Assembly: GCA_035578175.1 (NCBI GenBank)
Contig: JAQMRL010000008.1
Span: 5,990,883 to 6,054,882, forward strand
Reading direction: 5' to 3'
DNA from: Catonia carolina
Taxonomy: Eukaryota; Arthropoda; Insecta; Hemiptera; Achilidae
Length of the DNA: 64,000 bases
Shown here: in pieces, positions 20,904-31,116 of the stretch
Layout of the letters: every line of letters begins with the position of its first letter
Position numbering within the stretch: the first letter of the stretch is position 1
Translations under genes and position numbers: made by a program
The notes under the pieces: generated by a model
Told to the model about the DNA's origin: nothing
The model's database searches: none
Seen by the model: only the letters and a program-made list of their open reading frames with translations

Positions 20904-23900
20904 GGGGAAGGTGTTGTACCTTTGACCAATTTTCAGTTCTGTATTTTTGTAGTCTGTAATTTTTCTGTAATATAGACTTTTTTTGTATTAAAATATTGTT
21001 TACTCTATTCCCCACCTTTCTGACACTATATAAATTTTTTATTTTGACCTAATGTATTTTATTTTTATTTTTGAAATTTTCTTTACATGGTGGTCAAAAG
21101 TACAACAACATGTTGTACCTTTGACCGGGGGGTGTTGTACCTTTGACTAGGTTGATAAATAACAAGAGTTTCTATCAAAAAATAAAACGTTTATTAAAAA
21201 TAGCCTAATTTAAAAATATTATACATTCTGTGATAATTATTACTGATTATTCTACATTATAGTTTTCAAAATTAACATCAAATTTCAAACAATCCTTTAG
21301 TCGCATAGATCGTCCAGCTACTTTTGGATCTGGTAGCTTAGCCACAACATCTCGTACTGGAACGTCGTATATATTGTAGTCTTCCTTAGTAAAAGATGAA
21401 CTTTTAGTCTTTCTTTTTAAAAATTGTACTTTTAGGTCTTCATCATCCACTTCATGTATTTCAGCTACAAAATACTTCGAGGTTTTCTTGGTTGTTATGT
21501 TAACAAGAACAAAAACCCCTTTAGTTAACTCTTTTCTTTCAAAAGAAAGAACTGGCTCTTCAGAAACTTCATTATTCCAACTATCATCAGAAAAATCAAG
21601 ATCAAGATCACTTTGACCAGATGAAATTTCTATGTCTGACTCAGAACTATTATTATGAGATTCAAATAAATTTTTTTTGGGGCAAGGTTCACAATTTTTT
21701 TTGCCTTTTTTACAGAATGTCTTAGGCCTAGATATCTTTTTCAGTTTGGCAGCCTCCAATGCTTGCTTTTCTGGTGTGTCAGTTAATATTTTAGATTTTC
21801 CTTTAGGCCGGCCTTTATGTATCAACTTTCTCGGCTGTGCCTTCGGAAAAGGTCTGACATCTTCGGGTGATACTACAACAATTGAGGTTGACAGCAAGTT
21901 AAGAGGGCTATTTAGCCTACTTAGAGCTTGGCTTGTTGTTGGAGCACTTTCTACAACACAAGGAATTTCATTAGCCCCTTCAGATTCTTGCGGCAATGGT
22001 CTGTCAGTAACAGCTGATGAAAGGAAATCTTCTTCTTTGAAAATATTTTCGTTAAATGGAACGAAGCTGGAAACTTTAAATCCCTTAATTATATTATATG
22101 GGGTCACAGCTCTGGTGTAGGCATCGCCTGCCAGTTTTGGAACATCATAAATAGTTATAGGCTTTCCCACATTTCCTGGATTTATCATCCAATTATTGGC
22201 CTCTTGGTGGTAAAACGTTTTGAATGGCCCAAACACACCTCTGTCCAGAGGCTGCATCTTGTGACTAGTGTGCGGATGGAACGTCATAAGAGTCACACCA
22301 TTTGCTTTTGCCACATCTATTACAGGAATCGAGACGTGAGACTCGTGGTTATCCAACAGCAACAGAGCTGGCTTTTCTTTACTTGGCCTTACATGGTTGA
22401 TGAAATGATTAAAAAACTGTAAAAAGATGGATTCGTTGGACCAACCAGATGGATTGGCCGCTCCAATTGATCCCGGAGGTGCTCCATTTAACATAAAGGG
22501 TTTAAAATTTACCCTCGGGAATACAAAAAGAGGTGGAATGTGGTTGCCAGCAGCACTTACTGCCGATATAATTGTTACGGTGGATCCTCTCTCTCCTGAG
22601 GTCATTCCCCCAACTTGCTTTTTCCCTTTTCGGGCAAGAACTTTCGGAGGCTCATGGACTGTGCTAACTCCGGTTTCATCACAGTTCCATATTTCACTAG
22701 GTTGGAATGGATGACGCTCAAGAACCTTTTTGTAGTTACTAAATACAGCCGCAACAGTTTCTTTATTAAATGCAGAGGCCCGAACCAAACTAGTGGCCTG
22801 AGGTTTTCGAAGAGCTAGTTTATCATTATATTTCTTGCGAAAATCCCTCAGCCATTGTTTTCCTGCACTTTTGTTGGCAATCCATGATGGATCCATTACT
22901 TTATGATTTGCCTTGGCAAAATCATAAGCTAAACGCATTATTTGGCTTTTAGTGAGTCCGTAATGCATGTCAGCTGCTGTTGTCAAATACTGGAGAAGTA
23001 ACTCCTCTTCACTCTCATTGAACACCTTCTTAGGTTTTTTAGGAATATATGAATAAGTAGAAGTAGTAGGGATACCTGACTGTCTGTGTTTGTGGAGGTG
23101 GAAAATTACCGTTGGCTTTTTTAAGTTAAAGTGTCTTGACGCCTCCCCAATAGTCATCTTCTTCGATAGGATGAAAGAGATGGCAGTTTCAATATCTTCC
23201 TTGTTAATTGGTTTTCGTTTTACGCCTGTTTTACTTCTTGGCATCTTGAAGCGCTCCAAGAGTCTGAAACAAAGCAACAGCATTATTAACAATTTGAATA
23301 GCATTAACATAGGGCTGCATGAGGTAGCAGTCCTGTTGCTCAGAACATTCATGTAAAAGTAGGAGTATGTTCCCTCTGTATGCTTAGCTTAAGTTAGCAT
23401 GGCTGTATTATATTATTTTTGTAGGCTATAATTCAGTACTTTTATGTTAATATTTACAACTAGGCTACCTATTTGGTTAACAACAGTAGAACTAATTTCT
23501 TTACTGAAGTTGGATTAACACATTAAAATAAAAACAAAAATACATTTGCTCTTAGGCAACTAATTCACATTGATAATACAATGGATTCATTACTAATATC
23601 CCCTATAACTAATATTTACTAAAACTAAAACCCCCCCTATTAATTGGAATTTATCTGTTAAAAATGTATTGTACCTTTGACCTGGTCAAAGGAACAACAC
23701 ATGATGGTGGTCAAAGGTACAACACCCAGTCAAAGATTTTTCAAGCCCACAATACTATTATTAGGTTAGCAGCACCATTTTAAAACTTCCAAATATAATT
23801 CTTAAATAGTTAATAAGTAATTTGCCTGCATTTGCAGCACTCTAAGATAAACACAACAAAAGTTATTAAACATATAGTAAGAGTTAAAATACTTACTTTT

Positions 23901-24090
23901 GAGTGATAAAAGTAGATATCAATTTTTAATGATCACCATTTATAATATTCAGCTTCTCATGCAGAATGAACAGTGGCTCCAGTGGACATGCTATGCACTA
24001 CAAATATGAACTTCAGTCAATACAGCTAGATAACACCACAAGCTTGCATGGTCAAAGGTACAATACGGTCAAAGGTACAACACCTTCCCC
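20904..24090 (-). mobile_element. Nearly intact pogo-like DNA transposon (3187 bp)
   Basis: The terminal inverted repeats read GGGGAAGGTGTTGTACCTTT at the left and the exact inverse at the right, bounded by TA at 20902-20903 and 24091-24092. The motif TGTTGTACCTTTGACC is repeated near both ends: about 21097-21152 (three units) and about 23668-23738 (three or four units), plus a further unit at about 24045-24062. These look like transposase binding sites. A single open transposase gene fills the middle, antisense to the host gene, and a CTTTGTTTCAG acceptor-like site lies 19 nt before its start. This is the most complete mobile element in the window. Confidence 0.9.
21247..23244 (-). CDS. pogo/Tigger-like DDE transposase, 665 aa, open
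   Basis: Catalyses cut-and-paste transposition of the surrounding element. Start chosen at 23244 (MPRSKTGVKRKP) rather than an in-frame Met 36 codons upstream, because a splice-acceptor-like CTTTGTTTCAG lies between them and MPR… is the family-like start. About residues 10-55 form a psq-type helix-turn-helix. About 70-145 resemble a CENP-B-type second DNA-binding domain. The DDE_1 nuclease carries D189 (NCDETG), D298 (LLLDNHESH) and D334 (QPLDRGVFGPFK), which is 35 residues between the last two. A linker has an AT-hook-like GRPKGK (about 478) and a small Cys cluster (C511, C517, C520). Residues 575-635 look like a small beta-barrel with aromatic strands. No internal stop or frameshift, so it may be recently active. 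Confidence 0.9.
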   Translation of the reverse strand: MPRSKTGVKRKPINKEDIETAISFILSKKMTIGEASRHFNLKKPTVIFHLHKHRQSGIPTTSTYSYIPKKPKKVFNESEEELLLQYLTTAADMHYGLTKSQIMRLAYDFAKANHKVMDPSWIANKSAGKQWLRDFRKKYNDKLALRKPQATSLVRASAFNKETVAAVFSNYKKVLERHPFQPSEIWNCDETGVSTVHEPPKVLARKGKKQVGGMTSGERGSTVTIISAVSAAGNHIPPLFVFPRVNFKPFMLNGAPPGSIGAANPSGWSNESIFLQFFNHFINHVRPSKEKPALLLLDNHESHVSIPVIDVAKANGVTLMTFHPHTSHKMQPLDRGVFGPFKTFYHQEANNWMINPGNVGKPITIYDVPKLAGDAYTRAVTPYNIIKGFKVSSFVPFNENIFKEEDFLSSAVTDRPLPQESEGANEIPCVVESAPTTSQALSRLNSPLNLLSTSIVVVSPEDVRPFPKAQPRKLIHKGRPKGKSKILTDTPEKQALEAAKLKKISRPKTFCKKGKKNCEPCPKKNLFESHNNSSESDIEISSGQSDLDLDFSDDSWNNEVSEEPVLSFERKELTKGVFVLVNITTKKTSKYFVAEIHEVDDEDLKVQFLKRKTKSSSFTKEDYNIYDVPVRDVVAKLPDPKVAGRSMRLKDCLKFDVNFENYNVE

Positions 24091-24130
24091 TACACATAAT
24101 TTAAACCTCCACCTGCCTTTTATGGGCATC

Positions 24131-24536
24131 TTGTTGTTGTTGTTGTTGTTTAGGTCATCAGCCGAAAAGCTGGTTTGAACCTGTAGAGGTTTTACTAAGT
24201 AAACGAGGAGTGAGGTGGTTTACCAATGCCTTCCTCACTGAGTGGAAAAGTACGCTTATCAGCAAGCCAGGCCCTCTGAAAAGCATATATTTTCCACTCT
24301 GCAAATGACACTTTCACTTCATTCACCACAGGGTCTGGCTGTATAATGAAATTCATTACTTTCAGAGGAGATATCTCTGATTAGTGTCTTTTACACCTCT
24401 ACTTCTTCCGTTCTTAAATGATTCATTCATTTAATTAGCTGACCATGTGATAAGAAACAGAACTATTTATTTTAGCCCTGCAACTAACAGATTGAGTGTA
24501 AATAATTTGACACTCCACCTGTCTGTTATGGGCAAA
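24131..24536 (-). mobile_element. SINE-A copy, full length
   Basis: (GTT)5 tail complement, then TTTAGGTCATCAGCCGAAAA through CACCTGTCTGTTATGGGCA. It ends 55 bp before the exon at 24592. Confidence 0.9.
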
Positions 24537-24591
24537 TGGGCCTCTTATATTATAATATCAAATGATTTATTTGTGATATTTGTCTTTGTAG

Positions 24592-24695
24592 TGGAATTTC
24601 GTGTGCAGTAATAGATGGATGGGTGCAGTAACGCAATCTACCTTCATGTTTGGAGTTTTCATGGGAGCTGTGACTCTCGGTAGCCTGGCTGACAA
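24592..24695 (+). CDS. SLC22-like transporter, exon 2 in window
   Basis: Acceptor TGTCTTTGTAG, donor AA|GTTGGT. It starts in phase 0 with WNFVCSNRWM, so the junction reads GME-WNFVC, the conserved end of the extracellular loop. The MGAVTQSTFMFGVFMGAVT segment is TM2. It ends GSLAD plus two bases; these join exon 3 as GSLAD-K-YGRK, the MFS signature GxxxD[KR]xGR[KR] of the TM2-TM3 cytoplasmic loop. Confidence 0.95.
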
Positions 24696-24978
24696 GTTGG
24701 TATAGTACAATTATTACTCGTATTTATTATAAGCTGCCCGTTTCCATTTCACCCGGATATAATTTTGTTTTATCATTCGGAAAAATTATATAATTATTTG
24801 TTGTTTCCATCGAGTTTCAGCGATCTAGCTTGTGTGGAACTCAAAATAAACGATAAATAATGTTTTACGGGTTAAACACCATTTTTATCCCCTTAACGGT
24901 GGAATGTCGAAATCATTTATTTTTAACTTTTCTATTTGAAAAGAATATCCCCTCAAAAGTTTTAATTTGGATTATATG

Positions 24979-25336
24979 TTGTTTAGGTCAACAGCTGAAA
25001 GGCTGGTTTAAACCTCTAGAGGTTTTACTACGTAAAAACGAGGAGTGAGGTGTTTAATATTGCCTTCCTTGTTGAATTAAAAGAGTATGCTTATCAGCAT
25101 GCCAGGCCCTCCGAAAAGCACCTACTTTCAATCCTTGAAATGACACCTTCACTTCATTCAACACAGGGACTGGCTGTATAGTGAAATTCATTACTCACAG
25201 AGGTGATAACTCTGATTAGTGTCTTTTACACCTCTACCTCTTCTGTTCTTAAGAAAGAAACAGAATTATTTTTTGTAGCCCTGGAACCGACAAATCGAGT
25301 GCAGATAATTTAACACTCCACCTGCTTGTTATGAAC
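24979..25336 (-). mobile_element. SINE-A copy
   Basis: From GTTGTTTAGGTCAACAGCTG to ACACTCCACCTGCTTGTTATG. A short deletion removes the AAATGATTCAGTCATTTAATT region. LINE-A inserted just beyond it. Confidence 0.85.
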
Positions 25337-25352
25337 AATGTGGATTATATAT

Positions 25353-25825
25353 TTTGTTATCATCAGTCTCTCGACTGGCTTGATGCAGTTCTCCAACCTG
25401 TTCTATCTTACGCAAGTCGTTTTGTATCTACATACCTGTAACACCCTACATCTTTTTTAATTTGCTTTATATATTCTAATCTTTGCCTCCCTCTATAATT
25501 TACTCCCTCAATATTACCCTCCATTATTAATAGCCCAATACCTGGATGTCTTAGGATGTGCCCACTAGCCTATTCCTTCTTTTGGTAAGATGCTTCCATA
25601 TACTTCTTTTTTCATCCACTCGCCTAAGAACCTCTAAATTATTTATTTTGTCCACCCACCTAATCTTTAACATTTTCCTATAACACCACATTTCAAAAGC
25701 TTCTATCCTCTTCTTTTCTACAGCCCCTATCACCCACGTTTCACTTCCGTATAATGCTACACTCCAAACATAATGTTTTAAGAAATTTTTCCTAATCTGT
25801 AAATCAATGTTTGTAGTCGGTAAGC
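25353..25825 (-). pseudogene. LINE-A, 473-bp copy with 14-bp TSD
   Basis: TGTGGATTATATAT occurs at 25339-25352 and 25826-25839. On the reverse strand the insert begins GCTTACCGACTACAAACATTG and encodes TTNIDLQIRKNFLKHYVWSV, ALYGSETWVIGAVEKKRIEA and FEMWCYRKMLKIRW, then the tail seen at 2637-2925 with small lesions. This is the segment after the reverse-transcriptase palm in insect LINEs. Its 5' junction is at the same base as the copy starting at 31020. Confidence 0.85.
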
Positions 25826-25947
25826 TGTGGATTATATATAGATTTAAAATCTGTACATAAAAAATTTAAACTTTATGCTTTCTATACCATGGGTTTTGGG
25901 TACAATACCCAGTCAGATATAGTTCTTATTCATTAAATAATGTGTTA

Positions 25948-27189
25948 AGGTGGCCCTAGATGATCAAGTCTTTTGATCAAAAGTGTTTGATCAATCGATT
26001 GAGACAGTCATGATCGAGCGTCTAGAAGTATGTTTGACGATTGAGTCAATGACTGAAGGAGATTGATAGACATTTTTATTTATACCAAACGACTGAAGAG
26101 GGCGATTGAGCATCTAGTACCGTTTTGATCAATCTTTCCCTCAGTCACGCGGTAGGCACCAACGATGTCGGTCCCCTCGTCGCCCACGCCCCTCAACTCT
26201 TCTTCTTTGGCAAAGGGTGAAACTCATGCCTTAGCAAAGAAAGGTGCAGCCTCTCACTTCATAGGCCCAGAGCCATTCTGTGGAATTGGTTAAGGCCATT
26301 ATAGAGGTATAGTTAGGGCCTGGGAAGAGGAGGCTAAAACCTCCTATTGGGAGAAGGTGCCAGGCTGTGAACAGGCAAAGAAATTCATTGCCTATTCCAG
26401 CAGAAAGGCTGGGATATATAATAGACTAGGAAGACAGGACTTGAGGAGGGTAGTGGGCCTGATGACTGGTCATTGTAATCTTGGGTATCATTTATCCAAG
26501 ATAGGAGTTGCTGAAGAGAGCCTGTGTAGATTCTGTCATGAGGCAGAGGAGAAGGCTGAGCATATTTTATGCAGTTGCAAAATGGTTGGCTGCAAAAGAA
26601 GAGCGCTGATGGGTAAGGACGTGTTAACACCTTCTCAGGTAAGTGCACTAGATCCTAGGCAGATCCTGCGCTTTATTGAAAGTGTGGGTCTTGCATAAAT
26701 AAGGAATAGGGGCAATCACAAAAGATCTTTTAGGTCGCGGTGAGGAGGGGCTGCAGAAGCCTGAACGCCCTGGTTGTAAAGAAGAAGAAGAAGAAAGGGT
26801 GAAACTCAATCAGAACGCGAATTCACGAGTATGCTGGTTGAATTATACCGTGATCAACTATTCTTTTGACCACCGCCTTTTCCTCTTCTTATTTTTATTA
26901 TTATCCTTTCTCTTCTGTTGGAGGGCAGCTACACTCAGTAAAAAAAAGAACAAATCCGGGTTGGAACTCATTGTTTCAGCACAACACCGCAAACGAAAAG
27001 TACAAACGAAAAACGTAGAAAATTGTTTAAATGAGTAGAAAAACGTAGCAGACGAAACTGAGAAAAGAAACAAGACAGCTACAACACTCCTAAAAGGTAT
27101 TGATCAAACGACTGAAGAAATGATTGAACCTCACTTCAGGCTGTTTGTTCAATCTTTTGATCAATCAGACTGATCGTCTAGGGCCAGCT
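25948..27189 (-). mobile_element. Harbinger-like element with TTA duplication, host of a LINE
   Basis: The inverted ends read AGGTGGCCCTAGATGATCA and the inverse of TGATCGTCTAGGGCCAGCT, with TTA at 25945-25947 and 27190-27192. On the reverse strand about 26858-26971 encodes MSSNPDLFFFLLSVAALQQK and a lysine/arginine-rich segment ending RRWSKE. The MSS…RRxW pattern resembles the N-terminus of Harbinger transposases (compare 13109-13366). Several TTGATCAATCGATTG-like words lie near both ends. A LINE is nested at 26227-26793. Confidence 0.65.
26227..26793 (+). pseudogene. 5'-truncated LINE-B (RNase H/C-terminal domain), 15-bp TSD
   Basis: AAAGGGTGAAACTCA is present at 26212-26226 and 26794-26808. 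The insert starts within the RNase H end (ALAKKGAASHF), carries an in-frame stop (GIG*GHY) and then matches the C-terminal region of 56869-57852, including LCRFCHEAEEKAEHILCSC. The 3' end is GTAAA followed by (GAA)n. It cannot encode an active protein. Confidence 0.9.
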
Positions 27190-27287
27190 TTACACCAGAG
27201 TTACGAGTTCGATTCCTGGTCAGTTCTGGAATTTTTCATCAATCATAATCATCCTTCTCACCCTTCTCATCTTCTGCATTAGTACTA
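27184..27287. other. tRNA-like B-box remnant
   Basis: GAGTTCGATTCCTGGTCAG resembles a pol III B box and the head of the SINE at 34712. No complete tRNA fold is present. Confidence 0.4.
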
Positions 27288-27870
27288 AATTGAATCGGTG
27301 AGTGGAAAAAGGGTAATATTCCAAAATCCTTATTTTCGAGAAATTAAAAAATACTGTTTTGTGACTTTGTTTTTGGTTTAATGGTAAAATGTTCAATTGG
27401 TCATTTGTAGTACTATATTAAAGCTTTTTAATGGTGACTTTAGAATTTGTTTTACAACAATCATGGGATTGATTTTTGATTATTAATATGTTGACTATTC
27501 ACCTTTTTCTACATTTAGTACAAGTGAATGGGAAAAATTCAACTGAAAAAACAATATAATGGGCCAATATGCTACAAAACTTTATTTTAATTTTAAAATA
27601 ATTTACAGTTACATTTTGATAATAATAAGACAGAAACCAGTGGGGTCCAACTGCTGTTCGCTATTGAATGGAAGAAGGGTAATATTCGTGGAATATTGTC
27701 CTTTTTCCACTCTACTAAATTTTTAATGTAGCTTAGCTGCTTTTAGATACAAGAAATATTTCCCTTTTGTCAACCAATACATGTGCCAAAGTAAACTTAA
27801 CAAAACTGCTGTCTTCGTTCAATTTCGCATTTTTTGGAATATTACCCTTTTTCCACTCACCGATTCAATT
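27288..27870. mobile_element. MITE-2 copy 1 (583 bp)
   Basis: The inverted ends read TGAATCGGTGAGTGGAAAAA and continue GGGTAATATTCC for ~38 bp. A second copy at 41035-41587 is inverted and matches through the interior (CAGAAACCAGTGGGGTCCAA, AAAGCTTTAATATAGTA). There is no transposase remnant, so the superfamily is unknown. Confidence 0.8.
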
Positions 27871-27970
27871 GCAAAACAGTCGAACATAAAAGCAAAACAG
27901 AAATTTAAATTTGTTCTTGTATTTTGTTCTTATTTGTATTTGCTATTTGTAAATTTGTTCTTTTTTTCAG

Positions 27971-28128
27971 ATATGGACGTAAATCGATATTCTACGTCTC
28001 AGCTGTTCTGCAATTAGTATTTGGAATATTAGTGGCATTTATTCCATATTACTATGTTTACTTGGCCGCCATGTTTTTCTATGGAATTTTTGGTTCAGCT
28101 GGTGCTTACATCACTGGTTTTGTTATAA
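27971..28128 (+). CDS. SLC22-like transporter, exon 3 in window
   Basis: Acceptor TTTTTTTCAG, donor A|GTAAGT. It opens with YGRKSIFYVSAVLQLVFG, completing the MFS signature begun in exon 2, then TM3 and TM4 (YYYVYLAAMFFYGIFG). It ends GFVI plus one base, which joins exon 4 to make GFVI-T-MEIVG. A stray downstream frame continues 15 codons into the intron and should be ignored. Confidence 0.95.
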
Positions 28129-28159
28129 GTAAGTCATTTGAAATATGTTTTTCCAATGA

Positions 28160-28315
28160 TCATGTCATGGCATAGTTGGTAACATGCTCGCCTCTCATTA
28201 TGGGGTCATGGGTTCGAATCCCATTCAGGCACGGCATATTTACATATGTTACAAAAAAAATCATTTTATCCTTCACCGTCTGCATTAACAGTAATTGCCG
28301 AACAGTCGGTTGTTA
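28160..28315 (+). mobile_element. SINE-D copy 2, tRNA-derived, just after a splice donor
   Basis: GGCATAGTTGGTAACATGC resembles an A box and GGTTCGAATCCC is a perfect B box; the head ends CCATTCAGGCAC. The body matches the copies at 8666 and 38123. It begins about 30 bp after the donor at 28129. Confidence 0.75.
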
Positions 28316-28333
28316 GCTCTTTATAGGGAATAC

Positions 28334-28736
28334 TGTTGTTGTGTTGTTTAGGTCATCAGCCGAAAGGCTGGTTTGAACCTGCAGAGGTTTTACTAAGTAA
28401 AACGAGGAGTGAGGTGGTTTACCATTGCCTTCCTCACTGAATGGAAAAGTACACTTATCAGCATGCCGGGCCCTCTGAAAAGCACATATTTTCCACTCTG
28501 CAAATGACACCTTCACTTCATTCACCACAGGGTCTGGCTGTATAATGAAATTCATTACTTTCAGAGGAGATAACTCTGATTAGTGTCTTTTATACCTCTA
28601 CCTCTTCTGTTCTTAAATGATTCAGTCATTTAATTGGCTGACCATGTGATAAGAAACAGAACTATTTATTTTAGCCCTGCAACGAACAGAGTGAGTGTAA
28701 ATAATTTTTGACACTCCACCTGTCCGTTATGGGCAG
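28334..28736 (-). mobile_element. SINE-A copy, full length
   Basis: From TGTTGTTTAGGTCATCAGCC to CCGTTATGGGCAG. Confidence 0.9.
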
Positions 28737-28988
28737 AGGGGAGTACTACGGGGGGAAATATACATGTGTTGTAAAATGTTAAATTTTGCTTTATAGGGAA
28801 TAATGTAATTCTAGTGCCAGAACAGTAAGATATTTTTTTTTTGTTGATGTTAAGCACTGGTAGAAAACTTACCAAGGACCTTTTATTGAAATGGAAATCA
28901 CAAAATGTTTAGTGGTAAGAATGCTTATTAAAACAACTTGTTGTCTTATATCACCAAAAAATTTGTAGAATAGCTTATCTTAACTTTA

Positions 28989-29392
28989 TGTTGTTGTTTA
29001 GGTCAACAGCCGAAAGGCTGGCTTGAACCTCTAGAGGTTTTACTAAGTAAAAACGAGGAGTAAGGTGGTTTACCATTGCCTTCCTCACTGAGTTGAAAGA
29101 GTATGCTTATCAGCATGCCGGGCCCTCCGAAAAGCACTCACTTTCCACCCTGCAAATGACACCTTCACTTCATTCACCAAGGGTCTGGCTGCATAGTGAA
29201 ATTCATTACTCTCAGAGGAGATAACTCTGACTAGTGTCTTTTACACCTCTACCTCTTCTGTTCTTAAATAGTTTAGTCATATAAGTGGCTAACAATGTGA
29301 TAAGAAACAGAACTATTTTTTTTAGCCCTGGACCAAACAGATAGAGTGCAATTAAAATAACACTCCACCTGCCCGTTTTGGGCATCTTAACT
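28989..29392 (-). mobile_element. SINE-A copy, full length
   Basis: From ATGTTGTTGTTTAGGTCAAC to CTGCCCGTTTTGGGCA. It belongs to the 'TCAACAGCC' rather than 'TCATCAGCC' tail variant. Confidence 0.9.
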
Positions 29393-29639
29393 TTATATTA
29401 GCATGAATGCTTGCTTTCCCGTAAAAACTAAAATTTTCTAAGCACTGTACAAAGTAACAACAAAACAACCCTGTAGCATACGCTGGTATGAATCCTTACC
29501 GCATTCGTGCAACTTATAAAGCAAATGGTCCCTGCACGCTAATTTCAAAATCTGGATAGTTTTAAATTTTACAGTTGTAAATAAAGAATTAAAGAGGAAA
29601 AAATAGTGATTTACAATTAAAAAAACAATAATTTACAAT

Positions 29640-29890
29640 TAGGCCTTCGGGCCAGCCCAGTCAGTCAGCTGGTAGAAAGTCGCTATTATTTGTTAAGTAA
29701 CACCGGTTGGACAAGCGACTTTGTATGGTGACCAGTTGACAGCCATCCATGAACAAAATCTACTGGGAGTCCCTGTTCAAACTCATGTCTAATCCACGTA
29801 AAAAAAAAATACAGCAAAAAGTTGCGATTAAATTGGGTAGTTGTCAACTAAGTACAGTTCCCAATAACAAATAAAAGCTAAAAAAAAAAA
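29640..29890 (+). mobile_element. SINE-C copy 2
   Basis: GGCCTTCGGGCCAGCCCAG through CCCAATAACAAATAAAAGC with an A-rich tail. Confidence 0.75.
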
Positions 29891-29937
29891 TTTACAATTA
29901 AAATTAGTGATTTAAAGCAAGTTTTATTAGTTTTTTT

Positions 29938-30663
29938 TTATTCCTAATTTGTGAACGTTGCAATCTGTTCAATTGAGAACAATAAGCAACGCCATGACCC
30001 AACGAGATGAGGATGATATGTATGACGTGTAAATGAGGTGTAGTCTTGTGCAGACTCAGGCCGACCATTCCTGAGAGAGTGTTGTTGTTTCGGTCAACAG
30101 CCGAAAGGCTGGTTTGAACCTCCAGAGGTTTTACTAAGTAAAACGAAGAGTGAGGTGGTTTACCATTGTCTTCCTCACTGAGTGGAAAAGTATGCTTATC
30201 AGCATGCCAGGCCCTCTGAAAAGCACATATTTTCCACTCTGTAAATGACACCTTCACTTCATTCACCACAGGGTCTGGCTGTATAATGAAATTCATTACT
30301 TTCAGAGAAGATAACTCTGATTAGTGTCTTTTACACCTCTACCTCTTCTGTTCTTAAATGATTCAGTCATTTAATTGGCTGACCATGTGATAAGAAACGG
30401 AACTATTTATTTTAGCCCTGCAACGAACAAATTGAGTGTAAATAATTTGACACTCCACCTGTCTGTTATGGGCAGCCTGAGAGAGTATGGTTAATTAAAC
30501 CCCAACCATCAAAGTACACCGGTAACCACTGTCTAGCATTCAAATCTGTATAAAAGTAACTACCTTTACTAGGATTGAACCAGGAACCTTCGTCTCCAAA
30601 AATCAGCTGTTAAACAGCTAATTTTGGCAACGACTTTACCTCTAGACCAACCCGGTGGGTTGC
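29938..30663 (-). mobile_element. SINE-B copy 3, split by SINE-A
   Basis: Tail at 29938, body to 30080, then resuming at 30476 with CCTGAGAGAGTATGGTTAAT and ending at the AACCCGGTGGGTT head at about 30663. Confidence 0.85.
30081..30475 (-). mobile_element. SINE-A copy with 11-bp TSD inside SINE-B
   Basis: CCTGAGAGAGT at 30070-30080 and 30476-30486 flanks a 395-bp insert, which fixes the full length of SINE-A. Confidence 0.95.
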
Positions 30664-30721
30664 CGTAATATAAAGGCAATTTTTATTAGTATTTAAAAGA
30701 GTAAATTTAAAATTGTTACAG

Positions 30722-30890
30722 CAATGGAGATAGTTGGTGCATCAAAACGAACGGCATGTGGTATGACGTTTCAAGGGATGTTTGCGTTGGGAGTGATGTT
30801 GGTTGCAGTTTGGGGTTATTTTATTCATGACAGAGTTTACCTTCAAGTTGTTTATGGACTTCATGGTTTACTATTAATCGGACATTGGTG
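30722..30890 (+). CDS. SLC22-like transporter, exon 4 in window
   Basis: Acceptor TTGTTACAG (30713-30721), donor TG|GTAAGT. After the split Thr codon it reads MEIVGASKRTACGMTFQGMF, the conserved MExVG…R segment after TM4, followed by TM5 and TM6 (VYLQVVYGLHGLLLIGHWW). The last two bases join exon 5 to give W-LIDESPRW. The AT microsatellite at 30957-30983 follows in the intron. Confidence 0.95.
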
Positions 30891-30948
30891 GTAAGTTTTC
30901 AATATATTGTTTTATTTTTTAATTACATTATAACCTATTTTAAAATTA

Positions 30949-30984
<36 letters not shown>

Positions 30985-31116
30985 TTTATAAATAATTAAT
31001 TATTTATTTTTGAAAAACAGCTTACTGACTACAAACATTGATTTACAGATTAGGAAAAATTTCTTAAAACATTATGTTTGGAGTGTAGCATTATACGGAA
31101 GCGAAACGTGGGTGAT

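Larger units (their letters stand above)
20787..24126 (-). mobile_element. SINE-A copy split by the pogo-like transposon
   Basis: TGTCTTTTACACCTC…AGCAAATTAAGTA (20787-20903) continues at 24091 as TACACATAATTTAAACCTCC and ends GCCTTTTATGGGCA. With one TA removed, the two parts form a normal SINE-A 5' half. The transposon at 20904-24090 is therefore younger than this SINE. Confidence 0.85.
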
